A stretch of 64,000 nt of DNA from DAOVRD01 sp964521715 (GCA_964521715.1 CAZFSS010000008.1:73941-137940); one strand, 5' to 3'; numbered from the stretch's first letter, positions 52,138-61,329 are shown. Numbers and translations are program-made. Notes: a model not told the origin generated them from the letters alone.

Positions 52138-53652
52138 TCACCTGTACTGCCACGTGGTCCCGTCCGGGCCGTCCTGCAGCTCGACGCCTAGCCCCTCAAG
52201 CCGGTCGCGTATTGAGTCGGCCAGCTCGAACTGCTTCGCCTCGCGCAACTCCGACCGTACCTGAACCAGCAGCTCGATCAGATCGCGGCTGGACGGTATC
52301 TTCTGATCCGTGACGCCGCTTTCAATGCGAACGATACTGCCAACGTGTTCGTGCACCGTGAGAGCGTCGCGGAGCAAACCCAAGACTTCCTCGCCGAGCT
52401 CACCGTAGGTCTCCCACACGGCCTGCACGCCGCCCCGGGTGACGCCCTGCCCCTCGTCGAGCAGCCGGTTGACCTCGCGCGTGAACGTGCTGAGCACGCC
52501 GAGCGCGCCGGCGCTGTTGAAGTCGTTGTCCATCTCGGCTAGGAACTGCTCCTTCGTCTGCTCGACCAGTTCCCTGACGGCCGCGGCGGGACCGCCTTCG
52601 GGCGCCTGTTCGAGTAGCCGCCGGACGCGCCCCACAGTATTCTCGATCCGCTCCAGGCCCTTCTCGGCCGCGTCGAGGGCCTCCTGCGAGAAGTCGAGCG
52701 GACTGCGATAGTGGCTGGTCAGCACGAAGTAGCGCACGACCATCGGCCGGACCGGCCTGGCCAGCGGCGGCTTGCCGGCGAAGGCGTCCTTCAGCGTGAT
52801 GAAGTTGCCCAGGCTCTTGCCCATCTTCTGGCCGTTGACGGTCACCATCCCGTTATGGAGCCAGTAGCGGACGAACGGCTTGCCTGTGGCGGCTTCGGTC
52901 TGTGCCACTTCGTCCTCGTGGTGCGGGAAGATGTTCTCGATGCCGCCGCCGTGGATGTCGGCCGTCTCGCCGAGGTACTTGGTGGACATGACGGAGCATT
53001 CGAGGTGCCAGCCGGGGAAGCCCACGCCCCAGGGGCTGTTCCAGCGCATGAGATGGCCGGGCTCGGCGCGCTTCCACAGGGCGAAGTCGGCGGGGTGGCG
53101 CTTGTCCTCCCGGGCCTCGACGCGGTCCCCTTCCCCCGCCTCCTCCGGGCTTCGGCCGCTCAGCTTGCCGTACTGCGGGAAGCTGGTCACGTCGAAGTAG
53201 ACGTTTCCGTCCACCTCATAGGCGTGTCCCTTCCCGAGCAGCGCCTTGACCATTTCGATCTGCTCGGGGATGTGGCCGCTCGCGCGCGGGCTGATGTCCG
53301 GACGCTGCACGTTCAGGGCGTCCATGTCCTCGAAGTAGCTGCGCGTGAACATCTCGACGACTTCCATCGGCTCGATCCCCATCTCACGCGCCTTGACGCC
53401 GATCTTGTCCTCCCCCATGTCCGCGTCGTCGGTCAGGTGGCCCACGTCGGTGATGTTCTGCACGTAACGCACGCGGTGGCCCAGGTACCTGAGGTAGCGG
53501 ACGATCACGTCGAAGCTGACGTAGCTCTTCGCGTGGCCGATGTGGCTGTGGCCATAAACGGTGGGGCCGCAGACGTAGATGCCCACGAAGCCTTCCCTGA
53601 GCGGCTTGAACTCCTGCAGCTCCCGTCCGAGGCTGTTGTGCACTTTCAGCAT
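52138..53652 (-). CDS. cysS: Cysteinyl-tRNA synthetase
   Basis: A 504-residue class I synthetase. YVCGPTVYGHSHIGHAKSYV carries the zinc Cys28 and the HIGH motif. Further motifs are WHLECSVMSTKYLG (second zinc cysteine), HHEDEVAQTEAATG, and the KMSKS equivalent KMGKSLGNFIT. Gly replaces the first Ser of KMSKS, a tolerated variant. A 22-bp palindrome (53669-53690) sits 16 nt upstream of the ATG, in the leader. Confidence 0.97.
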   Translation of the reverse strand: MLKVHNSLGRELQEFKPLREGFVGIYVCGPTVYGHSHIGHAKSYVSFDVIVRYLRYLGHRVRYVQNITDVGHLTDDADMGEDKIGVKAREMGIEPMEVVEMFTRSYFEDMDALNVQRPDISPRASGHIPEQIEMVKALLGKGHAYEVDGNVYFDVTSFPQYGKLSGRSPEEAGEGDRVEAREDKRHPADFALWKRAEPGHLMRWNSPWGVGFPGWHLECSVMSTKYLGETADIHGGGIENIFPHHEDEVAQTEAATGKPFVRYWLHNGMVTVNGQKMGKSLGNFITLKDAFAGKPPLARPVRPMVVRYFVLTSHYRSPLDFSQEALDAAEKGLERIENTVGRVRRLLEQAPEGGPAAAVRELVEQTKEQFLAEMDNDFNSAGALGVLSTFTREVNRLLDEGQGVTRGGVQAVWETYGELGEEVLGLLRDALTVHEHVGSIVRIESGVTDQKIPSSRDLIELLVQVRSELREAKQFELADSIRDRLEGLGVELQDGPDGTTWQYR

Positions 53653-53668
53653 TTGGCGTCCTCACAGC

Positions 53669-53690
53669 CGGCCCGCCGTACGGCGGGCCG
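53669..53690. repeat. 22-bp perfect palindrome upstream of cysS, second copy of a dispersed element
   Basis: The centre GCCCGCCGTACGGCGGGC is identical to 42783-42800; the palindrome is extended here by CG on each side. It lies between sppA and cysS, both on the minus strand, so it sits after the sppA stop and before the cysS start. It could end the sppA transcript or be a REP-type repeat. Confidence 0.85.
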
Positions 53691-53706
53691 CGGATCACGC
53701 GCCGAG

Positions 53707-54834
53707 TCAGTCGGCCTGGAGCGCCGCCGGCGGCCAGATGTACATGGGACGGCTGAGCATGTGGGCCGGCAGCCGACCTTCCAGGCCGAGTGCGAGGCCA
53801 TGCCCTTCCGTGCGGGCGAGCAACATCTCGCGCAGCGACAGGGCGCGCGTATACCGCACCACGTGGGCCCTCGCGATGCCGGCCAGCTCCTTGGCCTTGT
53901 CGACGGCGTCCTCCTGGTATCCGATGGCGTCAATGAGGCCGTTCTCGAGGGCTTGCTGGCCGGTGTAGATCCGGCCGTCGGCCACGGCGCGGACCGCGTC
54001 CGGTTCGAGTCCTCGTCCCTCGGCGACCACTTCGACGAAACGCTCGTACATCTGCATGACCAGCCCGTCCAGGATCTCCTTCTCCCGCTTCCACTCTTCA
54101 GGCGTGCGCTGAGTGAACGGGGAGCCCATTGTCTTGAATTCGCCGCTCTTCACCGTCCGATCGGTCAGGCCGATCTTCTGCATCAGGTCGCCGGCGTCGA
54201 GCAGGGGCATCATCACGCCGATGCTGCCCGTTATGGTGGTGGGATGAGCGATGATGTAGTCGGCGGCGCAGGCCACGTAGTATGCGCCGGACGCCGCGAC
54301 GTCCTCCATCAGGACCACGACGGGCAGATGCGACTCTGCCTGGAAGTCCTGAAGGGCCTTGTGCATCACGTCGCAGGTTGTGATGCCTCCCCCGCCGCTG
54401 TCCACCGCCAGGATGACGGCGCGCACTTTCGCATCGTCTTTGGCCTGCTCCAGCATGGCCTTGAAGACCAGCGCGGGATCGCTGGCCATCAGCAGACTCG
54501 AGCCCGGCGCGAGGAGACCCTTGACAGGAATGACGGCTACCTTCGGGTCCCCGGGCGTTCCGCTGACCGTCGCCTCCTGCACCCTCGTCGCCTCGTAGAC
54601 GGCCTCCCTGGACGCCGTGCCCCTGATGGCCGCCGCCAGAAGCGAGACGCCGACGACGATAAGCACGATGATCGTCGCCACGGCCGCCAGCCCCACCAGG
54701 CAGCCCAGCAGGAACGGCCTGCCGAAACTCGGCGCCTGCGGGGCGCGCTGTGACCGCATGCCCCGGCCCGCCCCAGCGGCGGGACCCGACTGCGCGGAAC
54801 TCATCGGCGACTCATCCATGCCTTCGGCGGACAT
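53707..54834 (-). CDS. sppA: Signal peptide peptidase SppA, short (36K) type
   Basis: A 375-residue membrane-anchored serine protease with one helix (about 42-70, LLGCLVGLAAVATIIVLIVV) and the S49 catalytic domain. The nucleophile is in VAASGAYYVA and the general-base Lys in TVKSGEFKTMGSP. VRAVILAVDSGGGG and GSIGVMMPLL are also family strings. It degrades leftover signal peptides. The start at ATG 54834 is preferred because GGAG lies six bases before it; ATG 54840 and TTG 54846 are upstream alternatives too close to that site. Confidence 0.92.
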   Translation of the reverse strand: MSAEGMDESPMSSAQSGPAAGAGRGMRSQRAPQAPSFGRPFLLGCLVGLAAVATIIVLIVVGVSLLAAAIRGTASREAVYEATRVQEATVSGTPGDPKVAVIPVKGLLAPGSSLLMASDPALVFKAMLEQAKDDAKVRAVILAVDSGGGGITTCDVMHKALQDFQAESHLPVVVLMEDVAASGAYYVACAADYIIAHPTTITGSIGVMMPLLDAGDLMQKIGLTDRTVKSGEFKTMGSPFTQRTPEEWKREKEILDGLVMQMYERFVEVVAEGRGLEPDAVRAVADGRIYTGQQALENGLIDAIGYQEDAVDKAKELAGIARAHVVRYTRALSLREMLLARTEGHGLALGLEGRLPAHMLSRPMYIWPPAALQAD

Positions 54835-54913
54835 TCGCATCTCCAATCATAGGCTCATGGCACAACCCATGCATTCTCCGGTACTTGCGTCGGGGAGTCA
54901 AGGTTCTCGGCCC

Positions 54914-55759
54914 TCAGGGGCCCTCGTAGCCCCGTCCCTTGAGCCAGCCCGGGATCGCCGTCCCCTTTACCGGCATCGGCGTGACTTCCAGATCCACGGG
55001 GATGACGACCTCCGCGTCCTCGCCGTACGGGGCCTTGACCAGGATGCACCCGTCGCGACTGACGGCCAGCGAGCAGCCGATGCACTTCCTGCCTTCCCAG
55101 GGGCCGCCCCCTATCCAGCCCACGTTGCTCACGCCGACGAAGGGGATGTCATAGAGGCGGGCCACGGTCGTGTAGGCGTTCTCCCAGTAGCCGCCGTAGG
55201 GGTCCTTGCGGTTGTCATGGTCCGCCTCGACCGCCCACGCACAGGGCGAAAGGATGGCGCGGGCGCCCATGCGGGCCTGGCTGTGGGCGAGAACGAGCGA
55301 CGTGGGGAAGCTGTCCGAGCAGATGTTCACCCCTATCACGCCCAGCGGGGTGCGGGCCACGCCCAGGCGGTCGCCTATGGCATAGAAGGTCTGGGCGATC
55401 TCCAGGACGTTGATCTTGCGGTGCTTGAGGGCGATCTCCCCGTCGGGCGAGATGAGCACGGCCGCGTTGTAGACGAGGTCCTCGTCACGTTCCGTCAGGC
55501 CGGCCACGAGCCAGACGTCGCATCGCTGTGCGGCCTCCGCGAGTGCGTCGCTATGCGGCCCGGGAATCGGCTCGGCCAGCCGCGCGGTGTCCGGATGCGT
55601 CCAGCCGATGTCGAGGCACTCGGGCAGCACGACGACCTGGCAGCCGCGCGCGGCGCCCTCTTCGACCAGTTCGGCCGCGTGGGCCAGATTGCGCTCCGCC
55701 TCGCCCCACTCCACCTTCATCTGCGCCATCGCCACGCGGCATCGCAGCCCGTTCTCCAT
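54914..55759 (-). CDS. Carbon-nitrogen hydrolase (nitrilase superfamily)
   Basis: A 281-residue amidase-type enzyme. The Glu-Lys-Cys triad is visible: VVVLPECLD (E47), LKHRKINVLE (K115) and GVNICSDSFP (C147). The superfamily includes aliphatic amidases, carbamoylputrescine hydrolases and omega-amidases; the exact substrate is not clear. The ATG at 55759 has GAGGAG about 10 nt upstream. No signal peptide. Confidence 0.9.
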   Translation of the reverse strand: MENGLRCRVAMAQMKVEWGEAERNLAHAAELVEEGAARGCQVVVLPECLDIGWTHPDTARLAEPIPGPHSDALAEAAQRCDVWLVAGLTERDEDLVYNAAVLISPDGEIALKHRKINVLEIAQTFYAIGDRLGVARTPLGVIGVNICSDSFPTSLVLAHSQARMGARAILSPCAWAVEADHDNRKDPYGGYWENAYTTVARLYDIPFVGVSNVGWIGGGPWEGRKCIGCSLAVSRDGCILVKAPYGEDAEVVIPVDLEVTPMPVKGTAIPGWLKGRGYEGP

Positions 55760-55866
55760 GGATGCCGGACTCCTCGTTAGGCGGCACACGACGGGAACGC
55801 GGCAAACGCACGAAGGCCGCCATTGTGATACATCGGAAGCGAAGGTTCAAGCCGCGCACCCCATGA

Positions 55867-56124
55867 GCGCACGGCGGGGTCTTCGAGAACCACTTCTCGG
55901 CTGGCGCCGTCTGCTCACCGAGCAGGGGCTCCATCATGACCGGCTGCTACCCGCACACGAACGGCCTGATGGGGCTGGTGCATCGGGGGTGCGACCTGCA
56001 TGCGGATAGGTGCCCGCCCCTGCCCGCGATCCTCCGCGAAGCGGGGTACGAAACGCACCTCTTCGGATTCCAGCACGAGCACCGGCACGCGGCGCGGTTG
56101 CGAGGGGACAGCCTAAAGCGCTGA
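55867..56124 (+). pseudogene. Sulfatase fragment containing the active-site motif
   Basis: An 85-codon in-frame remnant between stop codons. It reads like the N-terminal third of a type I sulfatase: GGVFENHF, then the formylglycine site VCSPSRGSIMTG (C-x-P-S-R), CYPHTNGLMGLVHRG, LPAILREAGYETHLFGFQHE, after which it loses similarity and ends at TGA (56122-56124). The upstream strands with the first metal-binding Asp pair and the C-terminal two thirds are absent. It has no credible start, so it is a decayed fragment, left where an enzyme gene used to be or after a rearrangement. Confidence 0.8.
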
Positions 56125-56165
56125 CCCAGATGCGGACGGGACCCCCGCGCGCTCCGGCGCGTCCG

Positions 56166-57482
56166 TCAACTCCGCCTGACCGAGTTGCCGGCGTAGATGG
56201 CCGCGGTGCCCAGGTCCTCCTCGATGCGCAGGAGCTGGTTGTACTTGCAGATGCGATCGGTGCGGCAGGCCGAGCCCGTCTTGATCTGGCCCGCGTTCGT
56301 GGCCACGACGATGTCGGCGATGGTGGTGTCCTCGGTCTCGCCGGACCGATGGCTCACAACGGCCGTGTAGCCGGCCTTGTGGGCGGTCTCGATGGCGTCG
56401 AGGGTCTCGCTCAGCGTGCCGATCTGGTTCACCTTGATGAGGATGGAGTTCGCGATGCCGTCGGCGACCCCGCGCCGGAGCCTGTCGACGTTCGTGACGA
56501 AGAGGTCATCGCCGACGAGCTGGATCCTGTCGCCGAGCGCATCGGTCAGCGCCTTCCAGCCGTCCCAGTCGTCTTCGGCCAGGCCGTCCTCGATGGAGAT
56601 GATGGGGAACTGCTCGCAGAACTTGGCGTAGAACTCGACCATGCCCTCGGCGGTCTTGATGCGGTCCTTCTGCGCTTCGGCGGCCAGGACGTACTTGCCT
56701 TCGGCTTTGACACCCTTGCCTTTGGCATCCGAGCCGCAGAACTCGCTGGCGGCGGGATCGAGCGCGATGCAGACCTGGTCCCCGGCGGCGTAGCCGGACT
56801 TCTCGATGGCCTTCATGATCATCTCGAGGGCCTCGACGTTGGAGCCGAGGTCCGGCGCGAAGCCGCCCTCGTCCCCCACGGCCGTGCTCTTGCCCGCGCC
56901 GGAAAGCACCTTCCTGAGAGCGTGGAAGACCTCGGCGCCCATGCGCAGCCCCTCCGCGAAGGAATCGCCGCCGACCGGCATGATCATGAATTCCTGGAGG
57001 TCCACGTTGTTGTCGGCGTGCTTGCCGCCGTTGAGGATGTTCATCATGGGCACGGGCAGGCAGCGCCCGTTCGTGCCGCCGATGTAGCGGTAGAGCGGCA
57101 CGTCCAGCGCGTCGGCAGACGCCTTCGCGCACGCGAGCGAGACGCCCAGGATGGCGTTGGCGCCCAGGCTGCCCTTGTTGGGCGTGCCGTCCAGCTCGAT
57201 CATCAGCTCATCGAGCGCACGCTGGTCCAGGGCGTCCAGGCCGAAGATCTGCGGCTTGATGACCTCGTTGACGTTCCGCACGGCCTGAAGGACCCCCTTG
57301 CCGCCGTAGCGGCCGGGATCGCCGTCCCTCAGCTCGACGGCCTCATGAGCGCCGGTGGACGCCCCGCTCGGGACGGCGGCCCGACCGATGGCGCCGGAGG
57401 CCAGATGGACTTCCACTTCCACCGTGGGATTGCCGCGCGAGTCGAGTATCTCGCGGGCCTTTACGTCGATGATGTCCGTCAT
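56166..57482 (-). CDS. eno: Enolase
   Basis: A 438-residue glycolytic enzyme that interconverts 2-phosphoglycerate and phosphoenolpyruvate. Motifs: AREILDSRGNPTVEVEV, VPSGASTGAHEAVELRDGD, VGDEGGFAPDL, metal ligands in ALDPAASEF and PIISIEDGLAEDDW, LIKVNQIGTLSET, and SHRSGETEDTTIADIVV. All are intact. The start at 57482 follows AGGAG by eight bases. A promoter candidate (TTGACT-17-TACCTA) is at 57579-57607 on the same strand. Confidence 0.98.
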   Translation of the reverse strand: MTDIIDVKAREILDSRGNPTVEVEVHLASGAIGRAAVPSGASTGAHEAVELRDGDPGRYGGKGVLQAVRNVNEVIKPQIFGLDALDQRALDELMIELDGTPNKGSLGANAILGVSLACAKASADALDVPLYRYIGGTNGRCLPVPMMNILNGGKHADNNVDLQEFMIMPVGGDSFAEGLRMGAEVFHALRKVLSGAGKSTAVGDEGGFAPDLGSNVEALEMIMKAIEKSGYAAGDQVCIALDPAASEFCGSDAKGKGVKAEGKYVLAAEAQKDRIKTAEGMVEFYAKFCEQFPIISIEDGLAEDDWDGWKALTDALGDRIQLVGDDLFVTNVDRLRRGVADGIANSILIKVNQIGTLSETLDAIETAHKAGYTAVVSHRSGETEDTTIADIVVATNAGQIKTGSACRTDRICKYNQLLRIEEDLGTAAIYAGNSVRRS

Positions 57483-57578
57483 CTTCTGTCTCCTGTCAGG
57501 CCGGGACACGAACTGACCACACGGGCAGTTCGGCACATGGGGAACACATGCAAGAGGCCGGAAGAACCGGAACCCGAA

Positions 57579-57607
57579 TAGGTATCCGAAGGGGGGCAGA
57601 AAGTCAA
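57579..57607 (-). promoter_or_regulatory. Promoter candidate for enolase
   Basis: On the minus strand TTGACT (57602-57607), a 17-nt spacer and TACCTA (57579-57584). The leader is about 90 nt. Confidence 0.4.
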
Positions 57608-57651
57608 ACGCCCCGGTCCGGCGCCCGCTGCCGCCGGCCGTCACATGGGAA

Positions 57652-57680
57652 TTGACCGCGTCCCGGCCGTCTGCTAGACT
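57652..57680 (+). promoter_or_regulatory. Promoter candidate giving a leaderless trpF mRNA
   Basis: TTGACC (57652-57657), a 17-nt spacer and TAGACT (57675-57680). Transcription would start about 57687-57690, exactly at the ATG at 57690. No Shine-Dalgarno sequence is present. Confidence 0.5.
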
Positions 57681-57689
57681 CAGAGCGCG

Positions 57690-58313
57690 ATGATGGTGAA
57701 AGTGAAGATCTGCGGGATCACAAGCGGCACGGACGCCCTGATGGCGGCCTCCGCAGGGGCGGACGCCGTGGGCTTCAACTTCTGGCCCCGCAGCCCGCGT
57801 TACATCGAACCGGACAGGGCCCTGGCCATCCGGCTCTGCCTTCCGCCTTTCACGGCCACCGTAGGGCTCTTCGTCGACGCAGACGTGGAGAAGGTCAGGG
57901 AGATCATGACGCGCTGCGGCCTGGACTACGCGCAACTGCACGGGCGCGAAACGCCTGCCAAGGTCGCCCAGCTCACGGACCTGCGCGTCATCAAGGCGAT
58001 CCGGGTCAAGGACGAGAAGGACCTGAATCAGCTTGAGAAGTACGGCGCGGAGGCGTTCCTGCTGGATGCCTACGTCGAGGGGCAGCCGGGGGGCACGGGC
58101 CGGACGTTCGACTGGGGGCTGGCCAGGCAGGCGTCGAGCCGAGCCAAGATCATCCTGGCGGGGGGCCTGACGCCAGCGAACGTGGCGGCGGCCGTCGAGG
58201 CCGCCCGCCCTTACGCCGTCGACGTGGCCAGCGGCGTCGAGAGCGCGCCTGGCAAGAAGTCCAGGAAGCTCGTCAACGAGTTCGTCCGCGCCGCCAAGAG
58301 CGTCGTGCTCTGA
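57690..58313 (+). CDS. trpF: Phosphoribosylanthranilate isomerase
   Basis: A 207-residue TIM-barrel enzyme of tryptophan synthesis. The catalytic pair is C8 in VKICGIT and D126 in LLDAYVEGQPGGTG; AVGFNFWPRSPRYI and LQLHG-type YAQLHGRE are standard. The length is normal. ATG at 57690 or the next ATG at 57693. No other trp gene is adjacent; trpS with its Trp-codon leader is 8 kb away. It converges on the flavodoxin-like gene with 21 nt between. Confidence 0.97.
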   Translation: MMVKVKICGITSGTDALMAASAGADAVGFNFWPRSPRYIEPDRALAIRLCLPPFTATVGLFVDADVEKVREIMTRCGLDYAQLHGRETPAKVAQLTDLRVIKAIRVKDEKDLNQLEKYGAEAFLLDAYVEGQPGGTGRTFDWGLARQASSRAKIILAGGLTPANVAAAVEAARPYAVDVASGVESAPGKKSRKLVNEFVRAAKSVVL

Positions 58314-58334
58314 GGGAGCAACGGGGCCGACGGT

Positions 58335-58808
58335 TTATGCGAGCCTGGCGGCGAGTTGCGCCACACGCTCGCCGAGGGCGCGGGCGCTCTGCTGGGCCCT
58401 ATCGTCCGGCTTCGAGATGGCAACAGCTCCGTAGTGGCCTCCGCCGGGGGCGCCCTGGACGACCATGCCGTGCACGAGCATCGCCTGGACGATGCTCAGG
58501 ATCGTGGTCTCGTTGCCGCCGCCGATCACGCCCGAGGAGGTGAAGGCGCCGCCGACCTTGCCCTCGAGGCGGCCGTGGAACTTCACCGAGTCGTCGAACA
58601 GCTTCTTCAGCGGAGCGCTCATGAGGCCGTAGTAGGTGGGGCTGCCGGCGATGATGCCGTCGTACTGGAGAAGCTCGTCGACCGAGATTTCCCCCACGGA
58701 CTTGAGGGCGACGTCGGCGCCGGCGCCCTCGGCCCCCTCGGCGGCCAGTTCGGCCATCCGCTTCGTGTTGCCCGTCTCCGAATGGTATACGACGAGGATC
58801 CTGGCCAT
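58335..58808 (-). CDS. Flavodoxin-fold NAD(P)H:quinone oxidoreductase-like protein (WrbA-like)
   Basis: A 157-residue flavoprotein. The FMN phosphate loop is VVYHSETGNTKRMAE, AGSPTYYGLMSAPLKKLFDD matches the WrbA-like middle, and GAFTSSGVIGGGNETTI the flavin isoalloxazine loop. It is short compared with WrbA (about 198), so it is a compact relative. It follows ribonuclease Y by 46 nt on the same strand. AGGAG about 10 nt before the ATG. Confidence 0.87.
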   Translation of the reverse strand: MARILVVYHSETGNTKRMAELAAEGAEGAGADVALKSVGEISVDELLQYDGIIAGSPTYYGLMSAPLKKLFDDSVKFHGRLEGKVGGAFTSSGVIGGGNETTILSIVQAMLVHGMVVQGAPGGGHYGAVAISKPDDRAQQSARALGERVAQLAARLA

Positions 58809-58854
58809 GTGCGCCTGCTCCTGTCCGGCCTGAAGGTCACGGATGGGGCGCGAC

Positions 58855-60414
58855 TCAGTGCGCCACCTCCTGGAATCGGGACTCGCGGATCACCATGACG
58901 ACGATTTCGCCCGGGTACTGAAGCTCTTCTTCGATCTCCCTAGCGATGTCGTGCGAGAGCCTGGCGGCTGCCTGGTCGCTGACTTTGCTCGAATCGACCA
59001 GCACGCGGACCTCGCGCCCGGCCTGAATGGCGAACGCCCGCGCGACGCCGCCGTGCTGCATGGCCAGGTTCTCCAGCCGTTCCAGCCGTTTGATGTAGCG
59101 CTCCAGCGTCTCCCTGCGCGCGCCCGGCCTGCTGGCGCTGATGGTGTCCGCAGCGATGATCAGCCCCGCGTAGAGGGACTCGGGCGTCGTCTCCTCATGG
59201 TGCGCGGCGATGGCGTTGACCACCCTGGGCGACTCGCCGCGGCGCTTGGCCTCTTCGGCGCCGAGGGAGGCGTGCGAGCCTTCATGGTGCTGATCGAGCG
59301 CTTTGCCGATGTCGTGCAGCAGCCCGCAGCGACGGGCGAGGCGCGGATCCAGGCCCATTTCTGACGCCATCAGGCCGGCCAGTTCGCAGACCTGCACGGA
59401 GTGCTCGAGCACGTTCTGCCCGAAACTGGTGCGGAACTTCAGCCGGCCCAGCAGCCGTTTGATCGCCTCCGGCACGTCGCTCAGGTCGAGCTCGTAGCAG
59501 ACCTCCTCGCCCGTCTCATTGATGATGCGTTCGACGTCGGCGGTTGCCTGCTTGATGGATTCCTCGATCCGGCCCGGGTGGATCCGGCCGTCGGCGACCA
59601 GGCGCTCCATGGCCAGCCGCGCCGCCTCTCTGCGGACGCTGTCGAAACTGCTCAGGACGACCACGCCGGGCGTATCGTCCACGATGACGTCCACGCCGAC
59701 TGCCTTCTCGAAGCATCGGATGTTGCGCCCCTCGCGCCCGATGATGCGGCCCTTCAGCTCATCGTTGGGCAGCTCCACGGTGCAGACGGTGACCTCGCTG
59801 GTGGTCTCGGCCGCGCACCGTTCGATGGCATCGACCAGCACCCTTGTGGCCTCCCGCTCGGCGAGCGTCTGCGCGCGCTTGACGCGCCGGTTGACCATCT
59901 CGGTGCATTCGCTCTCCACCTCCTCGCGCAGGCTATCGGCCAGCAGGCGCTTGGCCTCGTCGCGCGAGAGGCCGCTGATGCGGTGGAGCTCCTGGCGGGC
60001 GTTCTCCTCCAGCTCCCTCAGGTGGTCTTCCAGTTGGGTCAGTTCGTTGCGCTTGGCGGCAACGTTCTTCTCGCCCGTTTCGAGGAACTTCTCCTTCTTG
60101 TTGACGAGCTCCTCTTTCTCGTCCAGGCTGTCCTCGCGCTTGTCCAGCCGGCGTTCGGTCTGGCGCAGCTCGTTGCGAGTCTGGCGCACTTCGGCCTCGA
60201 ACTCCTCGCGCCGCTGGATGGTGTCATGCTTCGCCTGGAGTTCGGTTTCGCGCTTGAGCTGCTCGGCGTCATGGCGCGCTTCTTTCAGGATGCGCTCTTT
60301 GGTCTGCAGCGCCCCTCGCTCGGTCAGCTTGTCCACCATCAGGCGGATGAAGTAGCCGCCGGCGACGGCCGCCGCCACCAAGCCAGCGGCAGTGAAGTTG
60401 CTGATCGCGAACAC
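58855..60414 (-). CDS. rny: Ribonuclease Y
   Basis: A 519-residue membrane-anchored endoribonuclease that starts mRNA decay. N-terminal membrane helix (6-27), a long coiled coil (about 35-190, KER and QEL-rich), a KH domain (GRIIGREGRNIRCFEKAVGV near 213) and an HD domain (CGLLHDIGKALDQHHEGSHA near 350) with metal ligands. The length is like that of B. subtilis Rny (520). The start is a GTG at 60414 with GGAGGGG upstream. It is followed by the flavodoxin-like gene. Confidence 0.97.
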   Translation of the reverse strand: MFAISNFTAAGLVAAAVAGGYFIRLMVDKLTERGALQTKERILKEARHDAEQLKRETELQAKHDTIQRREEFEAEVRQTRNELRQTERRLDKREDSLDEKEELVNKKEKFLETGEKNVAAKRNELTQLEDHLRELEENARQELHRISGLSRDEAKRLLADSLREEVESECTEMVNRRVKRAQTLAEREATRVLVDAIERCAAETTSEVTVCTVELPNDELKGRIIGREGRNIRCFEKAVGVDVIVDDTPGVVVLSSFDSVRREAARLAMERLVADGRIHPGRIEESIKQATADVERIINETGEEVCYELDLSDVPEAIKRLLGRLKFRTSFGQNVLEHSVQVCELAGLMASEMGLDPRLARRCGLLHDIGKALDQHHEGSHASLGAEEAKRRGESPRVVNAIAAHHEETTPESLYAGLIIAADTISASRPGARRETLERYIKRLERLENLAMQHGGVARAFAIQAGREVRVLVDSSKVSDQAAARLSHDIAREIEEELQYPGEIVVMVIRESRFQEVAH

Positions 60415-61202
60415 GTTTTCCCCTCCGGCTCCGGGTCTCGGAGCAGGCAGCCGCTTGCCGGCCGGGAGAACGCGGGCGATGGATCAGGCGTCGGAGAGAC
60501 CGACCGCACGGACGAGGACCCCGAGTCTCGTCCCGGTCGCAGGTGCAAAGACTGTCAGCTCACACAGAGCCTTTCACCGGGCGTTTGTGCAGGGACGACG
60601 AAGTGTCCCGCCCGGCGGCGCGCAGCAGACGAAGCCGTTCGGCCCAACGTAGTATACGCGGGGATACGTCCTTGCCAAGTAGAAGCTTACGACAGACATG
60701 CCGGCTTCCCCCTGCTGGCGGGTCGCGATGCCATGGTCACGATGCAAAGTGTAGGCCACTTATCCGGTGGCCAGTGGCGAAATTCGCAACAGACATTCAA
60801 ATGGCTCTTATGAGTCTGCGCTTTGCCTCTCGCGACCGGACCTGCGAGCCCCTTCCGTCCAAGACGGCCGTTCGCCCGCCGACCCCGCGTCAACCGGAGA
60901 AGGCAAAAGCTGCTGTATCTATCCGTCGCGCACGGCCGCCCCGCGTTCGCACAACGGAGCGCTTTCCCAGGCGCCGAATTGGACCGAAACGCGCAGGGGC
61001 GGCCCAGCAACGGATTGAGCTGGACAGTTTCGACCCCGTAGTTATGGTCGGCGCCGCTCAAGCGCTCTACACTCAGAGATTATGGCCGAAAGCCGGATGC
61101 ATGTCAAGGCGCGCTCGAGCCGCAGACTGGCCCCCGGGACGTTCAGGGCACCCGACAGGCCACATCAGGCGAGGGGACAGGCGGGGCGACAGAGCAAGGA
61201 GG
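60415..61202. other. Intergenic stretch between rny and the rRNA operon
   Basis: Nearly 800 nt without a supported gene. A minus-strand promoter candidate is at 60651-60678. Short open frames have no family motif, and one overlaps that promoter. I looked for tmRNA, SRP RNA and RNase P signatures and saw none. Confidence 0.5.
60651..60678 (-). promoter_or_regulatory. Promoter candidate for rny
   Basis: TTGGCA (60673-60678), a 16-nt spacer and TATACT (60651-60656) on the minus strand, about 240 nt before the rny start. A long leader would result. Confidence 0.45.
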
Positions 61203-61212
61203 CAAAAAAGAA
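61203..61212 (-). terminator. Terminator of the rRNA operon
   Basis: On the minus strand the closing stem of 5S rRNA (CCGGGC) is followed by TTCTTTTTTG, a T-run typical of an intrinsic terminator. Confidence 0.6.
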
Positions 61213-61329
61213 GCCCGGCGACGACCTACTTTCTCAGCCCACTTGGGGCCAATATCATCGGCGCGGAAGACTTAACGACCGTGTTCGGGATGGGAACGGG
61301 TGTTTCCCTTCCGCCATGATCACCGGGCA
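61213..61329 (-). rRNA. rrf: 5S ribosomal RNA
   Basis: A 117-nt sequence read on the minus strand from TGCCCGGTGATCATGGCGGA to GTAGGTCGTCGCCGGGC. The ends form helix I, and CACCCGTTCCCATCCCGAAC, the conserved loop B/C part, is intact. It lies about 325 nt downstream of 23S. Confidence 0.95.

Noticed and set aside
60574..60759. Small minus-strand ORF of 61 codons
   Set aside because: It overlaps a good promoter candidate for rny and has no recognisable motif.
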